NCBI RefSeq assembly: GCF_000169155.1
Contig: NZ_AAWL01000007.1
Span: forward strand, 1 to 64,000
Source: Thermosinus carboxydivorans Nor1
GTDB taxonomy: Bacteria; Bacillota; Negativicutes; Sporomusales; Thermosinaceae
Reading direction: 5' to 3'
DNA length: 64,000 nucleotides
The translations under genes were made by a program, and so were the position numbers. Numbering within the stretch: position 1 is the stretch's first letter; every line of letters starts with the position of its first letter. The notes beneath the pieces are model-generated. The model worked only from the letters and a program-made list of their open reading frames with translations, did no database searches and was not told the origin of the DNA. Positions 25,627-33,942 of this stretch are shown here, piece by piece.

Positions 25627-26543
25627 AAGTGCTGGTTACCGGGGGAGCGGGCTTTATCGGTTCCCATATCGTCGACCGGCTTATTGAAGCCGGCTTTCAG
25701 ACCGTCGTTTTGGACAATCTCAGTGCCGGCTGCCTGGCTAATGTAAACCCTGCGGCGCGTTTTATGCAGAAGGATGTCCGGGACCGGGACCTTGCTGACT
25801 TATTGCGTGCTGAGCCGTTTGATTTCGTCGTCCACCAGGCGGCTCAGACCACCGTTCCTAAATCGCTGACCGACCCGTATTACGACTGCGATGTTAATAT
25901 CATGGGACTGGTCAATGTCCTGGAGGCCTGCCGCTCTTCGGGCGTGAAACGGATTGTCTTTGCCTCCAGTGCGGCGGTGTACGGCGACCCGGCGGATTTA
26001 CCGCTCAGTGAGGAAGCCGACAAGCAGCCAACATCCTTTTACGGCCTGAGTAAACTTGTTGCCGAAAAATATCTGGAGTTGTATTATAAAAATTTTGGTC
26101 TTGAGTATGTAGCCCTGCGCTATGCTAACGTCTACGGCGAGCGGCAGACGGATAGCGGTGAAGGTGGCGTCATTAGCATCTTTTTGACGAAGGCGCTGGT
26201 TGACGAGCCGCTTACGGTCTTTGGCGACGGCACCCAAACGCGGGATTTTATTTATGTCCGCGATGTGGCTGAGGCCAACTACCGCGCGCTGTTTACCGCT
26301 AACGCCAACCGCAGCTACAATATTAGTACCGGTCAGGAAATATCTGTTAATGAACTTATTGGCCTGATGCAGCAGTTGGTGGAGAAACCACTGATAACGC
26401 AGTATGCGCCGCCGCGGGCGGGCGACATTTACCGGTCGGTGCTAAATAATGCCGCCGCCCGCGCCATGCTGGGCTGGCAGCCGAACTATTCGCTGGCCGA
26501 GGGCCTGGGCCGGACGCTGGCAAGCTTGCGCCAGAGAGGTTAG
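25623..26543 (+). CDS. NAD-dependent epimerase/dehydratase (GalE-like)
   Basis: 306 residues of the extended SDR family acting on nucleotide sugars. TGGAGFIGSHIVDRL binds NAD, FASSAAVYGD and YGLSKLVAEKYLELY supply the catalytic Ser/Tyr/Lys, and RYANVYGERQ follows. AGGAGG is eight bases before ATG 25623. Could be a UDP-glucose/galactose or uronic acid epimerase; it probably makes the activated sugar used by the neighbouring glycosyltransferases. Confidence 0.9.
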   Translation: MKVLVTGGAGFIGSHIVDRLIEAGFQTVVLDNLSAGCLANVNPAARFMQKDVRDRDLADLLRAEPFDFVVHQAAQTTVPKSLTDPYYDCDVNIMGLVNVLEACRSSGVKRIVFASSAAVYGDPADLPLSEEADKQPTSFYGLSKLVAEKYLELYYKNFGLEYVALRYANVYGERQTDSGEGGVISIFLTKALVDEPLTVFGDGTQTRDFIYVRDVAEANYRALFTANANRSYNISTGQEISVNELIGLMQQLVEKPLITQYAPPRAGDIYRSVLNNAAARAMLGWQPNYSLAEGLGRTLASLRQRG

Positions 26544-26602
26544 AGTCATCCGGTCAGAACTGCGGCCGGCGCATGGGGCAGATAAAATTTTCAGGAGGGA
26601 AT

Positions 26603-28159
26603 ATGAGCAGTAAGCCTTGGTTTCGCCTGCTGGCAATTATCTGCATAGCGGCGTTTGTCATGTTTTTCCGTCTGGGCAGCTTGCCGCTGTTTGATCCCGA
26701 TGAACCCGTCTATGCCGAAACAGCGCGGGAGATGCTACAGTATGGCGACTTCATATCGCCCCGCATTTACGGCGATTTTTGGTATGACAAGCCCCCTATG
26801 TACTATTGGCTGGTTGCCGCAAGCATCAGCCTGTTTGGCGATAGCGAGTTTAGCGCCCGCTTTCCCTCGGCTTTGCTGGCTCTTGGCGGCGTCGTGACCG
26901 TTTATTTTGCCGGGGCGCGGTTGTTTAGCAACCGCGCGGGCGCGATTGCCGCGCTGGTGCTGGCAACGAGCTTTGAGTATTTCTATCTCGGCAAGGCGGC
27001 AGTTACCGATATAACCCTGACTTTCTTCCTTACCGTATCACTCCTAAGTTTTTTTGAGGGCCGTTACTACCTGGCCTACGCCAGCGCCGCCCTGGCGGTG
27101 GTAACCAAAGGGCCCATCGGTATTGTTTTCCCCGCCATGATTCTTGGCCTATATTATATCTTGACTCGCAATTGGGGAATTTGGCGCCGGCTGCGGCTGG
27201 TAAGCGGCGCGCTGGTATTCGCGGTCATCGCTCTCCCCTGGTATGGGGCGATGTACGCCTATCACGGCCTGGATTTTATCAACACTTTTCTAGGCTTTCA
27301 TAACGTGACACGCTTTCTCCAGCCCGAGCATCCCGAAGGTAAACTCTGGTATTACTACTTCCCCGTTTTGCTAGTCGGCTTTTTCCCGTGGACAGCCTTC
27401 CTCGTCCAGGCTGGTCGTGCAGCTTGGCGCGAACGGCATAGCGCCGATGGCGCTGCGCTATCTTTTTTGCTGATATGGGCCGGCGTAGTGTTCGGTTTTT
27501 TCACCATGTCCCAGACCAAGCTTGTTTCATACATTTTACCCATGTATCCACCGCTGGCGCTGCTGGTCGGCTGGTATATCGACCGGGCGCTAACGGCTAA
27601 TCACCGCCGGGCGTTCCATATCGCCGCTGCTCTTCTGACGCTGTTGGCCGGCGCGTTGGCGGCGGCCTTGTGGCTGGCCGGCGCGAAATTGGCTCCGGCC
27701 TTGATGCCCGGAGTGGCGGCAGTATGTACTGCTTTAGCGACAATGGTGACGATGGTTTGGTGGAGCGCCGTCCGTAATGGCGGCCGCGGGACGGTGGTTT
27801 CACTGACGGTCGGCATGATGTTGTTTGTCGCTTCGCTGATGACTGCCCTTTTGCCGGCCGCAGCCCCTGCTTTTTCTATGAAAGATTTTGCCGCGGCTTT
27901 TGAGGCCCGTTATGACGGTCAGGCGCCTGTCTATGTGGCTAAGTTTTACCGCCCTGGTTTCATGTACTATACAGGCAGGCCGGGGATTGAAATCAAAGCG
28001 CCTGAACAAATCGCGAATGTTATTGCCGGCACGGCGGGCAAAGCCTACTTCATTATGAGTGAAAACGCCTACCGCAAGCTCCCGGCTTCTTTGCAGGGCG
28101 GCCTGCAGCCGCTTTACCGGCAAGAGGATAAAGTTTTGCTATTGAAAGACACGGAATGA
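26603..28159 (+). CDS. GT39 family membrane glycosyltransferase (ArnT-like)
   Basis: 518 residues. After one membrane helix the sequence has LFDPDEPVYAETAREML, the acidic GT-C motif of ArnT/PMT enzymes, then FWYDKPPMYYWL and DSEFSARFPSALLAL, and about ten further hydrophobic helices. ArnT moves an amino sugar from undecaprenyl phosphate to lipid A; members also glycosylate other envelope lipids or proteins. AGGAGGG precedes ATG 26603. The following gene encodes the GT2 that would charge the lipid carrier. Confidence 0.9.
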   Translation: MSSKPWFRLLAIICIAAFVMFFRLGSLPLFDPDEPVYAETAREMLQYGDFISPRIYGDFWYDKPPMYYWLVAASISLFGDSEFSARFPSALLALGGVVTVYFAGARLFSNRAGAIAALVLATSFEYFYLGKAAVTDITLTFFLTVSLLSFFEGRYYLAYASAALAVVTKGPIGIVFPAMILGLYYILTRNWGIWRRLRLVSGALVFAVIALPWYGAMYAYHGLDFINTFLGFHNVTRFLQPEHPEGKLWYYYFPVLLVGFFPWTAFLVQAGRAAWRERHSADGAALSFLLIWAGVVFGFFTMSQTKLVSYILPMYPPLALLVGWYIDRALTANHRRAFHIAAALLTLLAGALAAALWLAGAKLAPALMPGVAAVCTALATMVTMVWWSAVRNGGRGTVVSLTVGMMLFVASLMTALLPAAAPAFSMKDFAAAFEARYDGQAPVYVAKFYRPGFMYYTGRPGIEIKAPEQIANVIAGTAGKAYFIMSENAYRKLPASLQGGLQPLYRQEDKVLLLKDTE

Positions 28160-28174
28160 TTGGAGGCAACCAAC

Positions 28175-28918
28175 ATGAAAAAACCGTCCAGCCTGTCGTT
28201 TGTTTTTCCTATGTACAATGAAATTGACAATATCGAGCCTTGTGTGCACGGCGCGATGGCTATCGGTAATAAGCTAGGCATCGACTATGAGATTGTTGTC
28301 GTCGACGATGCCAGCACCGACGGGAGCGGAGCGCTGGCTGACCAATTGGCCCAGCGCTATCCTGTAATCCGGGTTGTTCACCATGAAGTCAACCGGAAAT
28401 TGGGTGGTGCTTTGAAGACCGGCTTTGCCCACGCTACTAAAGACTATATTTTATATATGGATTCCGATTTGCCGCTGGATTTCGATGATGTCAAAAACGC
28501 CATCCCGCAAATCGGCGACGCCGACATGCTCATCGGCTACCGCCTGACCCGGGATGAACCGCTACGGCGGAAAGTTATCTCCAAAGTGTACAACCTGATG
28601 ATCCGCCTGATTTTCGGACTTAAGGTCCGGGACGTCAATTTCTCGTTTAAGCTGTTCAAACGGGAAATTTACCAGAATATTGTCTTAAAGTCAGAAGGGT
28701 CGTTTATTGACGCCGAACTACTGCTTGAGGCTCACCGGCGGGGCTATACCATCCGGGAAATCGGCTTTGTTTATCACCCGCGCGTTGCCGGGCAGTCTAC
28801 CCTGGCCAGCACGTCGGTCATAAAAAAAGTTTTCGTGGAAATGTGGCGGTACTATAAGGAGCGGAGTTCGTGGCAGAATAAGCATACTGAGGCCGTAGCG
28901 TCCCGCCACTTGAGTTAG
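28175..28918 (+). CDS. GT2 family polyprenyl-phosphate glycosyltransferase (DPM1/ArnC-like)
   Basis: 247 residues, cytosolic. SFVFPMYNEIDNIEPCV starts the GT-A fold, VVDDASTDGSG and YILYMDSDLPLDFDDV supply the nucleotide- and metal-binding aspartates. No C-terminal membrane helices are present, unlike ArnC, so it resembles DPM1-type synthases. GGAGG precedes ATG 28175, 15 bases after the GT39 stop. It likely loads a sugar on polyprenyl phosphate for the GT39 enzyme. Confidence 0.9.
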   Translation: MKKPSSLSFVFPMYNEIDNIEPCVHGAMAIGNKLGIDYEIVVVDDASTDGSGALADQLAQRYPVIRVVHHEVNRKLGGALKTGFAHATKDYILYMDSDLPLDFDDVKNAIPQIGDADMLIGYRLTRDEPLRRKVISKVYNLMIRLIFGLKVRDVNFSFKLFKREIYQNIVLKSEGSFIDAELLLEAHRRGYTIREIGFVYHPRVAGQSTLASTSVIKKVFVEMWRYYKERSSWQNKHTEAVASRHLS

Positions 28919-28972
28919 AAGGGGAAAAGAGAGCAGTGGCTAGTGGCTAAAGGGAAATAGCAGGTGATGAAG

Positions 28973-29644
28973 ATGCGGATTTTGCTGGCAGAGGATGACT
29001 CCCGCCTGGGCAAGCTTATTAAGCATATGCTGGAAAAAGAAAAAATGCAGGTTGACTGGGTGACTGAAGGTAACGCCGCGCTGGAATATGCCTTGTATTC
29101 GCCTTATGACGTGGTCATTCTGGACTGGATGATGCCAGGGCTAAGCGGGCTGGAAGTATGCGACAGGCTACGCAAGCGAAGGTATCAGGGCGCCATTTTG
29201 ATGCTGACTGCCCGGGATGCCGTCGATGATAAAGTCTTAGGGCTGGACACCGGCGCCGACGATTATCTGGTCAAGCCTTTCGAGTTTTCCGAGCTTATGG
29301 CGCGGATCCGTGCCTTATCTCGCCGCAGTGCTGTTGTCCTCAAAGAAGATATCGTCCAGGTAGGCGACTTGGTGCTTAACCGCACAACGCGGGTAGTACG
29401 GCGGGGCGACCGCGAAATCCAGCTGACCGGGCGGGAGTTTCAGATGCTTGACCTGCTGGTGCAAAACCGGGGCAAAGTCGTGCCGCGGGAAGTAATTTTA
29501 GACCGCGTCTGGGGCCTGGAGTCAGAGGTATCTTCCAATAACCTTGATGCCTATGTCCGCCTGTTGCGCAAAAAAATTGATTTCCCCGGCGAGGAGAAGC
29601 TGATTCACAATATACGGGGAATCGGGTATAAGCTGGGGGAATAA
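28973..29644 (+). CDS. OmpR family response regulator
   Basis: Receiver domain (about 1-115) with acidic pocket E7-D9, phosphorylation site D51 in VVILDWMMPG, and K in DDYLVKPFEF; C-terminal winged-helix DNA-binding domain (about 125-223) with ELTGREF-type start (IQLTGREFQMLDLL) and NLDAYVRLLRKKI. In-frame starts at 28964, 28967 and 28973 exist; CAGGTGA fits the last. It overlaps nothing but lies one base before its kinase. It follows the envelope glycosyltransferase genes, as PmrA follows arn genes in function. Confidence 0.95.
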   Translation: MRILLAEDDSRLGKLIKHMLEKEKMQVDWVTEGNAALEYALYSPYDVVILDWMMPGLSGLEVCDRLRKRRYQGAILMLTARDAVDDKVLGLDTGADDYLVKPFEFSELMARIRALSRRSAVVLKEDIVQVGDLVLNRTTRVVRRGDREIQLTGREFQMLDLLVQNRGKVVPREVILDRVWGLESEVSSNNLDAYVRLLRKKIDFPGEEKLIHNIRGIGYKLGE

Positions 29645-29645
29645 A

Positions 29646-30947
29646 ATGTTCAGCAAGATTCGGAGACGGCTAACGCTGTTTTATACCGGTCTGATGGTGG
29701 CTTTTCTCCTGACGTTCGTTGGGGTTATTTATATTGGCATGACCTGGGCCATTTATTCCGAGGGAAAACAGGAAGTGCGCCTGTTTGCCGAAGAAGAAGC
29801 CAGGGAGCATTTGGTGATTTTCAAACACAAGGACCTGCTGCCGAATATGTTGCAGGAAAATTACCGCGACGGCAGCGGCCGGATGTTTTTTTTCGCGTTT
29901 GATGCTTATGGGAGTTTAATTAATGCGGCCGAACCGTATTCTGCCCTGCGCGAGCCGGTGCTGGCCAAAATCCGGAGCTGGAGCAGCGCTGACGGCGATG
30001 TGGAGTTGGCGACCATTGTCCTCTCTAGCGGCGATGAGGCCATTCTTATGCTTTCCGCCCAGCGGGTGTATGATGGCGATATGTTTTTAGGAACGGTATA
30101 CGTCGGCCGGGACATTACCCCTTATTATCAGGTCTTAAAAAACTTCCTGGTGGTCACGACCGTGGTGTCCTTCGCTTTTCTCATTCTCGTTTCATTGGCG
30201 GGATACATCATGGCCGGCCGGGCAATGACGCCAATTCGGGAGTCATTCCGCCGTCAGCGTGAGTTTGTGGCCGACGCGTCCCATGAGCTGCGCACCCCCC
30301 TCAGTGTGCTACTCACATCAGTGGACGCCGTCCAAAGCGATGACGGGAGTAGCATGTCGCCGTTCGCGCAGCAGGTATTGTCCGACATGAAGGATGAAAT
30401 TAGAAAGATGTCGAAAATTGTAAGCGACCTGTTGACCTTGGCCCGAGGGGACGCGGGGGCGTTCAACCTGATAAAGGAGCAGTTCAACTTAAAGGCGGTT
30501 GCCGAGCAAGTCGTCCGTTCGCTCCAGCCGTTGGCTGGCGAAAAAGGAATTGAACTAAGTCTGCAAAGCCCCGATCCGGTAACTGTTTATGCCGACCGGG
30601 AACGGCTCAGCCAATTGCTCCTGATTTTGCTGGACAACGGAATAAAATATACGCCGCCGGGCGGACAGGTTAAGGCCATCCTGGAGCCGCCGGCCAAAAA
30701 CAGAGCCGAACTTCGGATTATCGTGCAGGATACCGGCATTGGCATTGCCCCCGAACACCAGGCACTAATTTTTGAACGGTTTTACCGGATAGACAAAGCC
30801 CGCTCCCGGGAACTGGGCGGGACCGGGCTGGGACTAGCTATTGCCCGTTGGATTGCCGAGAGCCATGGCGGCGCGATTACGGTTATGAGCAGGCCTGGCC
30901 AGGGCAGTACCTTCACGGTAACGCTGCCGCAGCCTGTCGGCGGTTAG
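29646..30947 (+). CDS. Sensor histidine kinase partner
   Basis: 433 residues. Membrane helix at about 12-32, extracytoplasmic region to about 160, second helix at about 165-188, HAMP-like linker, then ADASHELRTPLSVLL with phospho-acceptor H213, and an ATPase with N box DNGIKYTPPGG, DTGIGIAPEHQ and GTGLGLAIARWIAESHGG. The stimulus is unknown; its small extracytoplasmic domain resembles envelope-stress sensors. One base separates it from the regulator gene. Confidence 0.95.
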   Translation: MFSKIRRRLTLFYTGLMVAFLLTFVGVIYIGMTWAIYSEGKQEVRLFAEEEAREHLVIFKHKDLLPNMLQENYRDGSGRMFFFAFDAYGSLINAAEPYSALREPVLAKIRSWSSADGDVELATIVLSSGDEAILMLSAQRVYDGDMFLGTVYVGRDITPYYQVLKNFLVVTTVVSFAFLILVSLAGYIMAGRAMTPIRESFRRQREFVADASHELRTPLSVLLTSVDAVQSDDGSSMSPFAQQVLSDMKDEIRKMSKIVSDLLTLARGDAGAFNLIKEQFNLKAVAEQVVRSLQPLAGEKGIELSLQSPDPVTVYADRERLSQLLLILLDNGIKYTPPGGQVKAILEPPAKNRAELRIIVQDTGIGIAPEHQALIFERFYRIDKARSRELGGTGLGLAIARWIAESHGGAITVMSRPGQGSTFTVTLPQPVGG

Positions 30948-30992
30948 GGCGGTGCGGCGACAGTCGGTTGGCCGGCGGTGAGAGCTTTTTTT

Positions 30993-31034
30993 GCGGATAC
31001 TTCCCATGGTTAAGTAGTAGGTATCCGCTTTTTT
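30993..31034 (+). terminator. Terminator of the envelope cassette
   Basis: GCGGATAC and GTATCCGC pair around a 20-base loop with additional AT pairs and are followed by TTTTTT. Confidence 0.75.
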
Positions 31035-31120
31035 ACTTTTAACCGCAAAATATTATTTTGGCGCGACATGCGTCGCGGCCAGTATACCCTGTGCGGTCTT
31101 AGCGCACTTTGTGATTTTTT

Positions 31121-31147
31121 AAAAAGCGCGGTGCGCTTTATTTTTTT
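31121..31147 (+). terminator. Short hairpin and T tract upstream of the tungstate-binding gene
   Basis: AAAGCGC, GGT, GCGCTTT followed by ATTTTTTT. It lies downstream of the cassette terminator, so it may be an attenuator in the leader of the next gene. I do not recognise a Moco/Tuco riboswitch upstream. Confidence 0.55.
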
Positions 31148-31210
31148 GGTACAGGAGTTTAACCATGGAAAGAGAATTATTTTCTAAATATTTGCAGGAG
31201 GTGGGGGTTT

Positions 31211-31327
31211 TTGCTTATCTTCGAACCCGGCGGCCAGCAAACCGGCGAAGGTTATGGCGCCGGATTGCTAGGTATGCCGGAAAACGGGCATGCCTTCTAT
31301 TGTGGAAAGAAGAGCGAGGAGGGATAA
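31211..31327 (+). CDS. Candidate 38-residue protein before tupA
   Basis: A TTG start seven bases after AGGAGGTG opens a frame with well-behaved codon use: LIFEPGGQQTGEGYGAG, then LLGMPENGHAFYCGKK and TAA, seven bases before the next gene. A second frame begins at ATG 31165 behind AGGAG (MERELFSKYLQEVGV) and runs into the same region; the frames join across a GGGGGTTTTT run, so the true product may be a 53-55 residue protein with a frameshift. No family recognised. Confidence 0.35.
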   Translation: MLIFEPGGQQTGEGYGAGLLGMPENGHAFYCGKKSEEG

Positions 31328-31333
31328 CAAGCG

Positions 31334-32212
31334 GTGCAAAACAAAAAAATGTTACTGATGCCGGTTTTAGTTGTTCTGCTGCTGATGCTGGCAGGATGCG
31401 GCGCACCGGCGCAGCAAGCGGTGCAGCAGCAGCCGGCGAAACCGGCTAGGCCGGACATTATTCTTGCAACTACGACCAGTACGCAGGACAGCGGTTTGTT
31501 GGACGTCTTAATCCCAGCTTTTGAGAAAAAAACCGGCTACCGGGTGAAGACGGTGGCCGTCGGTTCGGGCCAGGCCATTGCCATGGGAGAAAAAGGCGAG
31601 GCTGATGTGCTGCTTACGCATGCGCCGGACGCGGAAAAGAAGATCGTGGCCGCCGGCGCCGTGAGTAGCCGCCGCCTGGTAATGCATAATGACTTTATCA
31701 TTATCGGACCGGCCAGCGACCAGGCGAAGATAAAAGGCAAGCGTGCCGTAGAAGCCCTAGCGGCCATCGCCGCCAGCCAGGCAGGTTTCGTTTCCCGCGG
31801 CGACAATTCCGGTACCCACCAATTGGAAAAGAAATTATGGGCACAGGCGGCGATCAAGCCTGCCGGCGCCTGGTACTATGAAGCCGGCGCCGGCATGGGC
31901 CAGACCCTGAGCATTGCTAATGAAAAGAAAGGGTATACCATAACTGACCGGGCTACCTACCTGGCCCAGCGGAAGAATATTTCCCTGGAAATTTTGGTCG
32001 AAGGCGACGCCAAGCTGCTCAACATCTACCATGTTATGGAAGTAAATGGGGATAAGTTCAACAAGGTCAACCGCGAGGGCGCCAAGGCGTTTGCCGATTT
32101 TCTTCTGTCGGCTGAGGGGCAGCAGCTAATTGGTAGTTTTGGCAAGGATAAATTTGGCCAGCCTCTTTTCTTTGCCGATGGCGGGAAGACGGAAAAAGAT
32201 TTGGGGTTATGA
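31334..32212 (+). CDS. Tungstate-binding lipoprotein, TupA-like
   Basis: 292 residues. A lipoprotein signal ends LMLAGCG with C22 as the lipidated cysteine, then a Gln/Pro-rich linker and the domain start ILATTTSTQDSGLLDVLIPA, FEKKTGY, GSGQAIAMGEKGEADVLLTH and SRGDNSGTHQLEK. The TTTST segment contacts the oxyanion in TupA. GTG start behind GAGGAGGG. The usual tupB and tupC permease genes are not next to it: the next gene is on the other strand. Confidence 0.88.
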   Translation: MQNKKMLLMPVLVVLLLMLAGCGAPAQQAVQQQPAKPARPDIILATTTSTQDSGLLDVLIPAFEKKTGYRVKTVAVGSGQAIAMGEKGEADVLLTHAPDAEKKIVAAGAVSSRRLVMHNDFIIIGPASDQAKIKGKRAVEALAAIAASQAGFVSRGDNSGTHQLEKKLWAQAAIKPAGAWYYEAGAGMGQTLSIANEKKGYTITDRATYLAQRKNISLEILVEGDAKLLNIYHVMEVNGDKFNKVNREGAKAFADFLLSAEGQQLIGSFGKDKFGQPLFFADGGKTEKDLGL

Positions 32213-32225
32213 ACAAACGTTAGGC

Positions 32226-33209
32226 TTAGGGGCGAAGCCCGGTGATGGTGGCGAAAATTCCCCAGACGTTGACGGTTCGGAGACTGCGAAAACCGTGTTG
32301 CGCCAGGAAGGCAAGCCACTCGGCCTGGCGCAACATTTCTTTGCCGCCCCGGGTCAGCCAGACCAGCCGGGCGAGGGCGCTTTGCAGGCTGCCCACTCCG
32401 TCGGCGACGCGGCACTTGACGATAAGCTGACCGCCGGGGCGGAGGGCGGCAAATACTTTGGGCAGCACCGTGTCACGCTTATCGCCGTGCAGGATGTTGG
32501 CACAAAGCACGGCGTCATACCCTGTCCCGATGTCGTCGGTGAGAAAATTGCCTGCCACGCAAGTTATCCGGTCGGCAAGGCCAAACCGGTCCACCAGCTC
32601 ACGGGCGAGCGAAGCGGCCGGCGGCAGGTCAAACAAGGTAACGCGCAGCTCGGGATATTTCTGGGCCAAGGCGATGCTGTAAAACCCATGACCGCCGCCG
32701 AGGTCAAGGAGCGAACTTACGCCGGCAAGGTCTACGCTGGCTACCGTCGCCTGCAGGGAGCCGTTTAAGCCCATGACGCCGATTTGGCGGAGCCGTTCCG
32801 CATTCCAGTCCGGTTCATGCCGCCCCCGACTTTGAAAATCGGCCGCCAGGCACTGCCTCAGTTGCCAGGCCAGCGAGCCCGGTCGTTCCTGATTCTCGAA
32901 CAAGTGGTTAAGGCGCCACAGGCTATTAGGATGTAGATAAGTAGCGGCGGCAGCGGTGGCACTATAGAAGCCGTCAATGTTTTGGACAAGACCGGCAAAA
33001 AAGAGCACATCCAGTAAACACTCGGTGGCGTAGGTTTCCCAGTGCTTTTCCCGTGCCAGTTCGACGGCGCTTTTCGGCTCAGCGAGCGCGGCAAATAGGT
33101 CGCTCTGAACCGCCACGGACACGACTTCGTAAAGTTGCTGGTGTTCGGCCAGGGTCAGGATACCGGCCATGGAGACCGGCAGGGGTTGGTATAAAAGGGG
33201 TGCTTCCAT
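32226..33209 (-). CDS. SAM-dependent methyltransferase, O-methyltransferase family 2-like
   Basis: 327 residues. N-terminal winged-helix dimerisation-like region (about 15-110), then a class I methyltransferase fold with SSLLDLGGGHGFYSIALA as SAM-binding motif I, VTLFDLPPA as motif II and YDAVLCANILHGD as motif IV. It resembles acetylserotonin or plant/antibiotic O-methyltransferases; the substrate is unknown. GGAGGT fits ATG 33209; the in-frame ATGs at 33221 and 33224 overlap that site. It stands alone and faces tupA. Confidence 0.85.
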   Translation of the reverse strand: MEAPLLYQPLPVSMAGILTLAEHQQLYEVVSVAVQSDLFAALAEPKSAVELAREKHWETYATECLLDVLFFAGLVQNIDGFYSATAAAATYLHPNSLWRLNHLFENQERPGSLAWQLRQCLAADFQSRGRHEPDWNAERLRQIGVMGLNGSLQATVASVDLAGVSSLLDLGGGHGFYSIALAQKYPELRVTLFDLPPAASLARELVDRFGLADRITCVAGNFLTDDIGTGYDAVLCANILHGDKRDTVLPKVFAALRPGGQLIVKCRVADGVGSLQSALARLVWLTRGGKEMLRQAEWLAFLAQHGFRSLRTVNVWGIFATITGLRP

Positions 33210-33305
33210 TTCTACCTCCATCAACCTTAATAGTTTTTTAGTTGTTATCCATAAATATTTTTTTCGTAGTTTTTGTAAATTAACCTTTCCACTCTCCTCC
33301 GATTT

Positions 33306-33328
33306 CTATTTTCTACTTATCACTTTCC
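33306..33328 (-). repeat. Dispersed purine-rich 23-mer, copy 1
   Basis: Minus strand GGAAAGTGATAAGTAGAAAA followed by TAG. It matches copies at 43531 (minus) and 44904 (plus) at most positions. Confidence 0.5.
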
Positions 33329-33369
33329 CATTTCCCCTTTCCATTTTCAAAAAAATGAGTATAATATAT

Positions 33370-33387
33370 ATTGAGCATATGCTCAAT
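33370..33387 (+). promoter_or_regulatory. Perfect palindrome in the DUF134 promoter
   Basis: ATTGAGCATATGCTCAAT is an 18-base perfect palindrome directly after an AT-rich TATAATATATAT segment (-10-like) and five bases before the ribosome binding site. It is ideally placed for repression, most simply by the HTH protein encoded next. Confidence 0.6.
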
Positions 33388-33401
33388 TGGAGGTTGAGAC
33401 C

Positions 33402-33881
33402 ATGCCCCGCAAACGATGCTGCGGACTAGTTGACCGGGAGCCGTGTTGCCGGCGGTTTATGCCTGAGGGGCCGGTGCTTGATACAACCGAGCTATATGTG
33501 GAAGAACTGGAAGCTATCCGTCTAAAGGATTTGGAAGGACACGATCAGTTAGCTTGTGCAGAGGCCATGGGTTTGACCCGCCCTACATTTCAGCGTATTT
33601 TGCAGTCGGCTCGGCGAAAAATCGCGGCGGCGTTAGTGGAAGGGCATGCAATTAAAATTAAAGGGGGGAATTACATGGTGAAAAACCGGGTGTTCGAATG
33701 CCGCGACTGCGGCCATCAGTGGGAAGAGCAGCCCTGTTCGGCGGGCGGCAAACACGGCTACGAAATTGCCTGCCCAGAGTGCGGCAGCATGAGCAAAATG
33801 AAAATCGGCGCTGACGGCGCCAAACAGGTGTGCGGCGGCCACCGCCACAGCCATGGCCACGGCTGCTGTGGTAGTCACTAG
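33402..33881 (+). CDS. DUF134 (UPF0251) HTH protein with C-terminal zinc-ribbon and His/Cys tail
   Basis: 159 residues. The N-terminal DUF134 domain has RKRCCGLVDREPCCRRFMP, LDTTELYVEELEAIRLKDLE and a sigma-like HTH CAEAMGLTRPTFQRILQSAR; then a region with CRDCGHQWEE and CPECGSM forming a likely zinc ribbon, and a C-terminal HRHSHGHGCCGSH metal-binding tail. GGAGG precedes ATG 33402. DUF134 proteins are presumed regulators often found near NifX/NifB-like iron-molybdenum proteins; the second ribbon is an added feature. A strong palindrome in its promoter suggests autoregulation. Confidence 0.88.
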   Translation: MPRKRCCGLVDREPCCRRFMPEGPVLDTTELYVEELEAIRLKDLEGHDQLACAEAMGLTRPTFQRILQSARRKIAAALVEGHAIKIKGGNYMVKNRVFECRDCGHQWEEQPCSAGGKHGYEIACPECGSMSKMKIGADGAKQVCGGHRHSHGHGCCGSH

Positions 33882-33898
33882 GCAAGGAGGAGCTGGGT

Positions 33899-33942
33899 AA
33901 CACAGTACCCCCATCAGTCAAAGTTGATGGGGGTACTGTGTT
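33899..33942. terminator. Bidirectional terminator between DUF134 and TSCPD genes
   Basis: An 18-bp perfect stem (AACACAGTACCCCCATCA and its complement) around an 8-base loop, between converging genes. T-tracts are short, but the stem is very stable. Confidence 0.7.

Noticed and set aside
31040-31120. Possible molybdenum/tungsten cofactor riboswitch before tupA
   Set aside because: A small GTGCG...CGCAC pairing exists, but the conserved Moco/Tuco elements could not be found.
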